Assembly (NCBI RefSeq): GCF_041146795.1
Contig: NC_135185.1
Span: forward strand, 27,525,529-27,589,528
Source of the DNA: Maylandia zebra
Lineage: Eukaryota > Chordata > Actinopteri > Cichliformes > Cichlidae
Direction of reading: 5' to 3'
DNA: 64,000 bases
In this document: positions 50,642 through 64,000 of the stretch, one piece after another
How the letters are laid out: every line of letters begins with the position of its first letter
Position numbering within the stretch: position 1 is the stretch's first letter
Translations under genes and position numbers: made by a program
The notes under the pieces: model-generated
The model's input: only the letters and a program-made list of their open reading frames with translations
What the model was told of the DNA's origin: nothing
Database searches by the model: none

Positions 50642-53569
50642 CAGTGATGGGAATAAAGGCGTTACAACTAACAGCGTTACTAACGGCATTACTTTTTTCA
50701 GTAACGAGTAATCTAACTAATTACTATTCCTATCGTTACAACACCGTTACTAACAAGAAAATGCGGAGCAGTCACGTTACTATTTTTCAACAAACAGACG
50801 GTTGAAGCTGTGTTTAGGTTACTGCACCTTATATCAGTTGCACGGAAGTAGCTGTAAGTAATCTGGACGCTAGAGCTGGGCGATAGAACGATAACGATAT
50901 GTATCGCGATATAACTTTTACTCGATAGAGAAATTAAGCTATCGCGATAGACCTCGCCGCTCTTGTCCTCTTAAAATAAAAAAAAAATTAAAATAAAAAA
51001 AAAAGGTCAGCCAATCCAAACTAAGTAGCGCAGAGCCGAACCAATCACAGCCGCAGCGTCACGTCGCGTGACTTGTTACGTACAGCACAAGTGCCAAGCC
51101 GCACGTGTGTTTGTTTGGGAAGCAGCCAGCGGGTAATGGAGCCAGCGCGTAATGGAGGAAATGAGTGTGCCGACTAGAAAAATCAACCGAGCGTGACCGA
51201 AGAGAAAACAGATGATGGTTCCAACGCCGGAGAGATTGTCGAACGGAAGAGCCATAGAAGTTCCGTAGTGTGAAGGTATTTCGACTATTTCAAGTCTGAC
51301 AAAAAACAGAGTAGCGCGCACTGTAAATTGTGCCGAAAGCAAGTCTGGAAATACAATAAACTGGTGCATGCGTCACACTGCGCGCCACGTTATTGTTTCG
51401 GTGAAATGAATTTCTACAATACTGTTACTGTTAATTCTACTCTCTGCAGTGTTTAAATGCTTACATATACACACAGTTACTGTCCCTCCACACATACGAC
51501 TCTGTTCTGCTTCTATGCCCCAGCTTTGTTTACTTTTTCCCACCGAGGCTTCTAGACTTCTGATTGGCCAACATTTCTGCACGGTTAGGAATCCAGCGCC
51601 ACCTGCTGCTTTGGCATGTTCATAGCAGCGTTTTCCTTCATTTCTCCCTTTATGTGTGGACGGGATTATTTTTTTAAAACGAAAACGGAAAATCTCCGTT
51701 TTCAAAAATACCCGTGTACGTGTGGACGTAGCCTCAGTCTCTGACTGGAAGCGCTAATTCGTCATTCGGCTTTTGTCAGACTAAAGTAACTGTTAAAACT
51801 GTTTGAAAAGCTCAGCTATACAACAAGGAGAGATTGAGAATTTCCTTTTAGTTCTCAGTTTATTTGATATTGACAAAAGTTAGTCAGTTTTGTCTGTTCT
51901 TCTGTAAAACAAACTAAGATTTATTTTTAGAATTAATATTTTGTTTCTAAGTGGAATTGACAATTTAGTCTGTTTCGTTTGTTCTATTTTGAAACTTAAA
52001 CGCTTTAGCGGCTGCCTTTTGTGTAGTTTGCAATATTTGCCTTTATTTATCTGAAAAAGTCTCATGTTCCTTAAGTACATCTACCCTGTTGAACTTATTA
52101 TGAGAAATAAATATTTAAATAAAAACAAGCTGCTGATTATTTCACATTTTACTTGTGAGCAACGGCACATTTAAATCTTACAAATATAGTTATTTGGCTT
52201 ATATCGTGATAGATATCGTTATCGCCTGAAATGAAAAAAAAAAACATATCGTGATATGAAAAAATCTCATATCGCCCAGCTCTACTGGACGCTACAGCTT
52301 TAAGTAGCTGCGCGTGCTCCTGCGGGTGGCAATCACTTTCTGCCCAACGATCACTTTTTTGCACAACACCTGGAGCTAAGGGGGCAAAAGAATCGCATGA
52401 GTGCTGCTGTTTAACTGAGGAAGAATAAAGTAGTCGTAGTCGGTAAGCCAATCACATGACCACTTCAAGATGACAAAGCAACAAGGTGATATTTTTAAAT
52501 TTTGAATTTTTAAATTGTGTTGATAGGCCACGTAAAACCAGAGTCATGATAAACAATATATACATGGCGTTTTTTCCTCAATAGTTTTGTCAAGTTTACT
52601 GTCTAAGGACAGCGCTAGCAAGCACTCTGCTTATGACCAAAAAAAGAAAACAAAAACCCACCCCTTTGGTGTTGGTGGAAAAATTCACAATGTCCACCAA
52701 TCAAAAACTGATAGGGCAACCTGACATTTGGTTGTTTAGGAAGAGGGGGAAGTTTTAGGAGTGATGAGAGAGAGAGAGAGCAGAAAAAGAGAAAGAGAGC
52801 GAGTTTTGAGATGTGAGAGGTTTGTGACGCTTAACATGTTTGGAGTGTGTAGTTAATGTGTTGTCTCGTGTAGTTAGTTAGTGCGTAGTGTTGTGTGTGT
52901 GTGTGTCATAACAATGAGGTGACTGCTGTCTGCAGGTATCAGGCTGTGATGTTCTCCTTTATAGTGGACAGAAATTATTTTTTCGGAGTGGCACAAATAA
53001 TTTGTGTGGCATCTTATTGAATGCAGAACAGCTGATTGTTCTGTAAATAGTTTGAAATGGTTATTTAAAAAAGGGTAAAAGGTAAATGGCTGCAAATAAC
53101 TTTGTCTGCGAAACTTGTGCATATGATTTTAAAATTGGCAATTTATATTAAAGTTATGAAATATGATTAAATAAACATGTTTGTGGTTGTTACAAAAAAC
53201 TTTTCTACTTGGGATTTATGTTTTTTGTCTGATTTTGGATCAATTTTATTAATACAGTATGTCAAAATGAAAACATAACTGTAAATTCAAACACGTGAGG
53301 TTGTGCTGAAAACAATGATACCAAACAAGGCAAAGTAAATAGTTTTTAACGGTGAAATGTAGAGGAAACATCAAATGTAATGAAAAATGACCAATTATAC
53401 CCTGGACCCCAGAGGGTTAATTTTTTTTTTAAAGTAACGCAATAGTTACTTTATAAGTAATTCATTACTTTTAGAATATTGTAACTCAGTTACCAACTCA
53501 GTTACTTTTTTGAAGAAATAATTAGTAACTATAATTAATTACTTTTTCAAAGTAACTTGCCCAACACTG
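50642..53569. mobile_element. hAT element (outer), with another hAT inserted in it
   Basis: The left end CAGTGATGGGAATAAAGGCG and the right end TTGCCCAACACTG belong to the widespread fish hAT family with GTTACT-rich sub-terminal repeats (GTAACGAGTAATCTAAC at left, AGTAACTGAGTTAC-like at right). Target duplications CTTAACAA (50634-50641) and CTTACCAA (53570-53577) match 7 of 8. Without the inner insertion about 1.5 kb remain. I see no transposase frame, so it is non-autonomous. Confidence 0.85.
50871..52284 (+). mobile_element. Inner hAT element with BED-finger relic, perfect 8-bp target duplication
   Basis: Ends TAGAGCTGGGCGATA and TATCGCCCAGCTCTA (imperfect over the next bases, with CGATAT-rich sub-terminal repeats) are inverted repeats. 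CTGGACGC flanks it at 50863-50870 and 52285-52292. Near 51255-51360 the plus strand reads RYFDYFKSDKKQSSAHCKLC with a preceding stop, a BED zinc-finger start of a hAT/ZBED transposase. The catalytic core is gone. Length 1414 bp. Confidence 0.9.
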
Positions 53570-53636
53570 CTTACCAATATAAATATCACTGAAAAATGAT
53601 ATGACATATATTAGTGGACATGCAAATGTCAGACTT

Positions 53637-53705
53637 TAATGTCAATTTTATTTCTATAGCACATTTGAATGCAACAAGGTTGAGCAAAGTGCTTTATAAG
53701 TTGGT
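53637..53705. repeat. Teleost dispersed-repeat fragment
   Basis: TCAATTTTATTTCTATAGCA with AGCAAAGTGCTTTATAA is a frequent teleost repeat motif. A further scrap (GAGAGACAGATAACCATTCA) is at 53812-53835, and an A-run lies at about 53889-53911. Confidence 0.55.
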
Positions 53706-54220
53706 CAAACCAAAAAAGATAAAACCGTAGATCGATCGAATTAATGGAATAAATATGGAATAAAAACAAACAAAAACAATAAAATGAGCTATATTGGTGG
53801 CGGGGTTAGCACAGAGAGACAGATAACCATTCACCATCCACAATCATAACATAAAAAAAACACATGGTACTCAAACTTAACCCAAGTTAAAAAAAAAAAA
53901 AAAAAAAAAAAGCGACCAGAGCAAAACAAAACACACAAGTAAAATATATGTGTCAAAAACAAAGACATAGCCTAACATATTAGAAAACCTAGCCTTATTG
54001 TAAGGCTGTATTTGTTGTTTGGTTAAAATGTAACTAGTTATAAAAACATTATAACTTGACTGACTTAAATTTCATAATTTCTAGAAGATTCTTTTGTCCT
54101 CAAATATAATGATTAAATAATAACAATTTAACGTATATATTTTGACAAATCTATTCTAAATCAATTTAAAAAAAAAAAAAGAATGCATTTTTATTGTGAA
54201 GGATGCCGTTTGATCCTAAC

Positions 54221-54340
54221 CGGAAGTGAGTGCGGTCTTCTTTGTCGTCGTAAAACATTTCATACCAGCGTTTCGGATCCACTTAGTGCCTGCGTTAACA
54301 AATGCAGCGATGCCCCTTTTTTATGGTCTTTCTCAGGTAA
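54221..54340 (+). promoter_or_regulatory. tmem151b: Probable tmem151b promoter with ETS site and 5' exon donor
   Basis: CCGGAAGTGAG at 54220-54230 is an ETS-type site in a locally CpG-bearing stretch. Downstream CTCAG|GTAACT at 54336/54337 is a usable splice donor, so a short 5' UTR exon may exist. Start sites are inferred. Confidence 0.4.
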
Positions 54341-54373
54341 CTTCAGCTACTGACTTAGTACACTGACTGCATC

Positions 54374-54586
54374 ATGGTTAACCTCTGCTGTCTCTGCTGC
54401 GGTGAACTCCCTGAACCCCGCCCCCCTCCTCCGGGAGCAGCGCGGGACTCCCGCTCCGCACAGCAGCAACATCAGCAGCAGCAGCCTGCTGGCTCCGGCC
54501 CAGACGCCTCGGGGCTGAGGGGGCCACCAAAGGGGGGAGCGAACGGAGCGCTATTAGGAGCGAAGCAAGTGAATAAAAAGGAGTGA
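54374..54586 (+). CDS. Upstream ORF of tmem151b, 70 codons
   Basis: It starts with ATGG in a fair context (ATCATGG), begins MVNLCCLCCGELPEPRPPPP, and ends 37 nt before the tmem151b ATG. The four cysteines near the start could be acylated; the rest is low-complexity Q/P/G. A second upstream ATG at 54607 overlaps the main start out of frame. It might only tune translation. No known protein is recognised. Confidence 0.35.
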   Translation: MVNLCCLCCGELPEPRPPPPGAARDSRSAQQQHQQQQPAGSGPDASGLRGPPKGGANGALLGAKQVNKKE

Positions 54587-54623
54587 GCTTCCAGTTTCTC
54601 TCGGACATGCGAAAAAGTGCAGC

Positions 54624-58788
<4,165 letters not shown>

Positions 58789-59073
58789 GACAGTGGTTAA
58801 TATCAGATATGATGGAGGGTATGGTGGGGTTCATTGCTATGTGGATCAAATATGCACTTTTAGCAAGTTTCACAGTAAAAAGAAATTAAAACAAAAGGAA
58901 ACCAAGAGTGTTAATTTATTTATTTTGAAAAAAGTTACAGATAGCGATAGCACTGAACTTCATCCACATCCTGTTGCTACACCAGGGAGTCTTATCTTGG
59001 AATTTTCATGTCTTTGCTGCATGATCTGCGCATCCTGCTAATTTCATCATCTGTCATTTGCAGAAATATTTTC

Positions 59074-59076
<3 letters not shown>

Positions 59077-59124
<48 letters not shown>
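59077..59124. repeat. (GT)24 microsatellite
   Basis: 48-bp GT run in the tmem151b 3' UTR region, with a following imperfect part to about 59143. Confidence 0.97.
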
Positions 59125-59132
<8 letters not shown>

Positions 59133-59364
59133 TGGGTGGGTGAGGTACCTTTATGGTTACAGAGCGTTGATCCATTCAGAGGCACATGTAAGAAAAAGAG
59201 GTAAAATTTAAAAAGTTGCATGTTGTTGCAGACCATTTGAAAAATTAAGACACGCCAGGTTGAAGCCAAAGACTTTTTTTAATGTTATTTTTTATTGAGA
59301 CCTAGAAAAAAACAATGTGGAACATGTGAACTGAAGACCGTGATGTGAATGTCTAAGTGAAAAC

Positions 59365-59370
59365 AATAAA
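59365..59370 (+). promoter_or_regulatory. tmem151b: tmem151b poly(A) signal AATAAA
   Basis: First canonical AATAAA in a clear context, 577 nt past the stop codon. The region from here to 61100 shows no gene; it is AT-rich, with small scraps of repeat (for example GCCGATATATCTGTATCAG near 60417). Confidence 0.55.
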
Positions 59371-61099
59371 GGTGTCAAAATGTCTAAAATCCCAATGAAT
59401 GTTATCACTAATAAAATGACTTTTTAATAAACTGTAACAAATATTATAACATGTGTGTCTGTGGGGCCCTCAAAGCACAAGATGAGAAAGAAAGGAGACA
59501 AAACAAGGAAACAAGATCTGAGTTAAGTTTTTTTTTTTTCTCTGATCACATTGATCCAAAGCGACAATGTCACACACTCTCAGACTCACAGCTCACTGTT
59601 ACGTCTCCTGTCCTTAACTGCAAGGGCACAAACTCTAAAGATAGAGTTGGGACTTCACTTCAAATAACACCAGAGGGACGAGTGGTACAAATGAAGCATA
59701 TATTGATACAAAAATAAATTCAGCATGCCTTTTAGACTGGAGAGTTCATTTTCTGAATAGCAAGCTAAGTTTTTGATTCACTCTACTTTAAATTCACCCA
59801 GTCTTATTAGCATAGTAAGTAACTGCGCATTGTTAGAGACTTCAAAATGTTTTTCTAGAAGAATTTCTAGTAAAATTTGGGGTTCTAAGACTAAGATCTT
59901 TAACTGAGGAGAAAGATTTGATCCTTTTAAACTGGAAGTTATCAATCCTTTTATCTCATTCAACTCATGCAACTTATTGCAACAATTGGTGGATTCCCCC
60001 CCCCAAAAAAAGAAAATGTTTAAATAGTGACATTCTTATTATCGAATGAACAATTTTTTTCTTTCATCTGCCTACTACAAAGCACCGTTGGTAATACTCC
60101 GTTTTCCACTTATTTTCAGAGGAGATTTTCTATTTTGAAGATTGTTACACATCAATATTATTCAATTAATATTAACCAGATTAATGTTTATAAACAAATT
60201 TACAATTTTAATGTAAAACCATTCTAAATTTGCACACTACAAATTGTAGTTTGAAAAACACAAGGCCACTTAATATTTTATTTCATTTTATTTTATGTCA
60301 GGCATTTACATAATTTGCAAAAAGTCATTAGTAGGCTATATAAAATAACCTATATGTGTTATAGAGAGATCTTTGTTAAAATTATTATCATCTGAGAGGC
60401 TGATATTAGTTATTTGCCGATATATCTGTATCAGTATTTATAAGGGCCAAATAAATATGTTATTAGTATTGATGTTGCATAGTTTGTCCACTAGTGGCCA
60501 CTCACACAACTGGAGGAAAAGGAACATATAAGCTGAAGTAACCAGTGATTTGTTGTGACAATAAAACCATTTTTAAATTCATTTTTATATTATCTTATTG
60601 AGGACTCATGAGTAATCTGTTTATGTTTAGTGTGTCTAAACACTGGCGGATCGCTTTTTAAAATCCCGAAAATATCAGCTAGTCTTAAAGATCCTGTACC
60701 AGTCAGGCGCTAGAAATTATAGGAATTTTGCGTTATACTTTGGCCGGAGTAATACAATAAATAAATATGGGCATTAATACCAAATCTGTAAAAATAATAA
60801 GTATTCATATCAAAGTATAAAATATTTGTAAAACCCAAGTAAAACTAAACATTTTCAAACAATAAAAACTACAAACTCCCAAACAAAAAGTCAAAACAAA
60901 ATAAAAACTAGTAAGATAATATAAAAGTATAATAACTCATATTGGAAGATTAGAAAAAACTTTGGATGGCCTTAATTTTTACTTTTATATTCTGATCATA
61001 GGGTAGGAATTTGTTGTACAAAACACTAAAAAATAAGAATTAAAGCACTTCTTAAGTCAAACTGGAGTACCTAATGAAGTGGTCGGTATGTGTACATGT

Positions 61100-61495
61100 T
61101 TATCGCGGGCTTGGTCTCGCGCCTCCCTGACGTCACTTCCCTATACACGCGAGGTTTGTGCTAACGGCAGCTAACAAACCATCTGACAGCCGAGAACGTT
61201 CACTGAGCTCTGTAGCTTAGTCAAATTAATGCGAGGAAAACCCAAGTGACTATCCCCGCGGTAGATGCCGGCTCATTTTTTCGTCAGCGGTTTAAATGCA
61301 GCTGCGGCTCTGTGAAAAAGGCTGGTCTGTTGTTGACATCCATAACGAGCACGGATGTGTCGCCAGCCTAACCACAAACGCTTCGAGCTAGCCTAACTTT
61401 CTCACGGAAGTTTTCCACCTGGTATGCTTTTCAAGCATTTGCTCACTGTGACGCGGCGTTAGGCCGGACTTAAGTCTGTTACTTAAGAGATTGCG
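61100..61495 (+). promoter_or_regulatory. lrr1: lrr1 promoter and 5' UTR
   Basis: A sharp CpG-rich rise after 1.5 kb of AT-rich DNA. It holds GGTCTCGCGCC (61113-61123), a perfect CRE palindrome TGACGTCA at 61128-61135 and ACACGCGAGG shortly after. There is no TATA box. This is a typical housekeeping/cell-cycle promoter, and the start codon is at 61496. Confidence 0.6.
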
Positions 61496-63168
61496 ATGAA
61501 GCTCCAGTGTGATGTCGAGGTGGTGAATCGGATGCTGCCGACGTTTGGGATGAAAAGTCGAGGCAAAGGGACGAGAGCAGTGCTCTCTATTGGAAAGCAT
61601 TTGGACAAGACGACTCAGCGCAGCAACATCTACTTGATGATCTGCACAGCCAAAGACAGAGCCGGATCAAAGTACAAGGTATTTTACTCCTTACTTTAAA
61701 AGCTATTGTACAGCAAGTACTATCTGTTCAGTCTGGAGCTAATGTTTATCTCTGGGTGTGGTGCGTCTGTTTTTATTTGGTCCCTAAAGTAAGCAAATTA
61801 CAAGATGATTAAAGCTAATTATTTTATTTAATTTACTCAATTTTTCAAAGTACATTTTAAGACCAGAAACGTGTAATTTAGTTCTTCTGGCGTCTGTTTG
61901 TTATGTCATGGATGGCATGAGAAGTGAAGTGACGCTATCCCATCATGCCTTGCTTTTCAGACACTCAGGGGGAAAAAGTAAATAAATATATAATGAAACC
62001 CAACGGCACGGCTCTAAAAAGTTAATAACTTACTAAATCGTGAAAACTATCAGTTGATCCGGCGACTCAGCATTGTTTAGAATATTTAATAAAGTAAAAT
62101 ATACTTGAAATGTTACGGTGTTGTGCCAAAAAGTGATCGCTGATGTTTATGTGTTTTTAAAATCTAATATCTTTCCTTAAGTTGATGAGTAGACTATAGT
62201 CAACTGGATTTAGTAAGGGGGTATATATAAAATAGAGAAATTACCTGTTTTGCTGCTCTCTTTATGACTCTGTTCTGTATTATAGTGGCCACCTACGATA
62301 TCTTTATAGAACTAGTATGTTATATTTGTTACAATTTCTGCTCTCCTCTTGTTTAGACCTGTTTTGGTAAAAGGCATTTTTAATGTCAGTGACACTTTTT
62401 ACCTGGATAAATGAAAGATATAGAAAAGCCACTTTGCCAAAAACATATGACATAATTTTTGACTCAAAGTGTATTTATATCATTAATGAGAGATATGTTT
62501 TAGATGTGTTTGACAGATTACACCCTAACAAGTCATTTAAGACAGTTTTAATACCAGAAAACCACTGCCTGTGCTGTTTATTGGTCAGTGAGAACACACA
62601 GACCTTTTCTTTTCATTTTCAAGCTCCAGCAGCTAATATATTAATCATTTAGTTTATTGATCTATGACCAGTTTTCATAGTGAGTTAAAGATTGGATCAT
62701 TTTTCAAATAGAAATTCACTAGTTCCTGTGCACACACACTAAATGATATTTAAGAAAAAGAAAAAAAAAATCCCAAATTTACCTAAAGAACAAACATCAG
62801 GAAAATCTCACTGGAAAGTACTGCTGGAGTTAATCAGATCTGCCTTTTAAAATATTCATTATTTTTCCAATAGTGACCTAAACTGGAAACCCTCGTCATA
62901 TTGTTTTCATTTTGTCAGCCTCTGATGTAAACGTTTGCAGCTGTTGTCACCTAGCTGTTGAATGTTGAAATTCAGTATTCCAGTCTTAACTTGCTTGATG
63001 CACCACCGCCCTGAAGTTGTGTAATGTTTTTTCCCACCGCTGAAATTTGACCATTTATTTCTCTTCTAGCTAAAAGGCAACATAGAGAAGTTCTTCACTT
63101 GGTTTGTGGAGGAAGGCAAGGCCACTGTGAGATTAAAGGAACCTGCTGTTGACATTTGCTTGAGCAAG
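61496..63168 (+). CDS. lrr1: LRR1, CUL2 substrate adaptor (first two coding exons; gene continues to the right)
   Basis: LRR1 (PPIL5) is the receptor of the CUL2 ubiquitin ligase that unloads the CMG helicase at replication termination. Exon 61496-61678 (MKLQCDVEVVNRMLPTFGMK) and exon 63070-63168 (LKGNIEKFFTWFVEEGKATV, ending DICLSK) join in phase 0 and follow the human N-terminus closely (RGKGTRAVLS, and FVEEGKATVRLKEPAVDICLSK minus a few residues). They give 94 residues, the N-terminal non-LRR domain. The leucine-rich repeats and the VHL/BC-CUL2 box must lie beyond position 64000. The donor of exon 2 is AAG|GTATGA. Nothing in 63169-64000 continues the frame; that stretch holds intron with an (AC)n run at about 63833-63855. 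Confidence 0.95.
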
Positions 63169-64000
63169 GTATGACATAGAGCACACCGTGACTGCAGTCT
63201 TAGTAAGGAGTATACAACTGAAGACCCTGAATTAAATTAGAAGATGTATGTACATTACAAGAGTGAAACAAATTGTTTTGCATTAACTAACTGTCCAATT
63301 CCACTGTTACATGGTTGTTTATTGAGCTTTTAGTCAGCTAGTTAATAAAAGTTTGACTGTAACATGTAATTTTTACATTGTTTTTACATTTCTCACAGCA
63401 GAGTGATGTATTTTATGAGGATGTTTAAACTGTAATATTAGAAAAATACACAAAACCTGCTTCAGCCGCCTAAGCAGTCTTGTTTGAGTCTGTGTAATAG
63501 GAAAACTCAGAGGACAGAAGACACTTTGTTTGATTAACAGGCTGTTGTTGGATGTGCCTGGAATAGTCTTAGCCTTATTCTTTTAGTTGGTGTTCAGATT
63601 TCTGAGAACACTGAAGAATGAATATAAACACAGAATTCAAGCCAGCAAGTAGGCTTAGCTTACTTCCCTGTCATAGGATCATGTCACTGTATTAAAGCTC
63701 CCTCCCCGCTCACTAAGTACCTTGCTAAGAGTCTAATTTTGCATTGTAGTGCTGGCCCTTGGAATGGTTGTTCTCTTTGTCTGTCCTGGAAAAAGAACTT
63801 TATGTTCTCTGACTCATTTGTCAACCACAGACACACACACACACACACACACACATACACACGTCAGTTTCAACCCCAGTTCATGCCATAGCAGAGAGCT
63901 TAGATGACTTATTGTTTGTTTTTCTTATGTTGCACAGCCCTCCGAGGTGTTTAACGCGTCACACTCTTAGAAAGCACACAGCTTCTCACAGGCTTTTAAA

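Noticed and set aside
63930-63971. Possible third lrr1 exon near the right edge
   Set aside because: After the AG at 63938-63939 the frame stops in TAG within 11 codons and does not match the expected continuation of LRR1.

Overview
The window is nuclear DNA from a ray-finned fish, most likely a percomorph such as a cichlid. The evidence is vertebrate protein-coding genes split by GT-AG introns, AT-rich introns full of Tc1-like and hAT transposon relics, long (GT)n and (AAAG)n microsatellites, and dispersed repeats typical of teleosts. There is no bacterial-style operon, CRISPR array, rRNA or tRNA that I can support.

Layout. From 2002 to 32559 (+) run the 26 downstream coding exons of asap2, an Arf GTPase-activating scaffold; its first exons lie left of the window. 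itgb1bp1 (ICAP-1) follows on the minus strand (35322-36709, with a 5' UTR exon near 38247-38390). It shares a divergent CpG/ETS promoter with cpsf3, the pre-mRNA 3'-end endonuclease (+, 38731-47570, 18 exons, complete). cpsf3 ends tail to tail with dnajc30 (-, 49044-50084, single exon). Then come about 4 kb of transposon-rich intergenic DNA, tmem151b (+, 54624-58788, two coding exons, with an upstream ORF), and the first two coding exons of lrr1 (+, 61496-63168), which runs off the right edge. asap2, itgb1bp1 and cpsf3 are also neighbours in mammals (human 2p25). As I recall, dnajc30, tmem151b and lrr1 lie on three other human chromosomes, so that half of the order looks fish-specific. The genes are unrelated in function: Arf/adhesion signalling (asap2, and itgb1bp1 through integrin), mRNA 3' processing (cpsf3), mitochondrial J-protein (dnajc30), membrane protein of poorly known role (tmem151b), and replisome unloading through CUL2 (lrr1).

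The less ordinary content is non-genic or broken. A minus-strand coiled-coil reading frame with two in-frame TAA codons sits inside cpsf3 intron 15, and its C-terminal end is made from a teleost repeat. An asap2 intron holds three RFX X-box-like palindromes in 212 bp and, nearby, a 391-bp fold-back MITE with ~115-bp inverted repeats and a perfect 9-bp target duplication. One hAT element is inserted inside another upstream of tmem151b. A 118-bp (GT) run ends 13 bases before an asap2 exon. itgb1bp1 has an 84-nt intron that is open in frame. None of these is proven to be a new system; the nested coiled-coil locus and the X-box cluster are the best candidates for follow-up.
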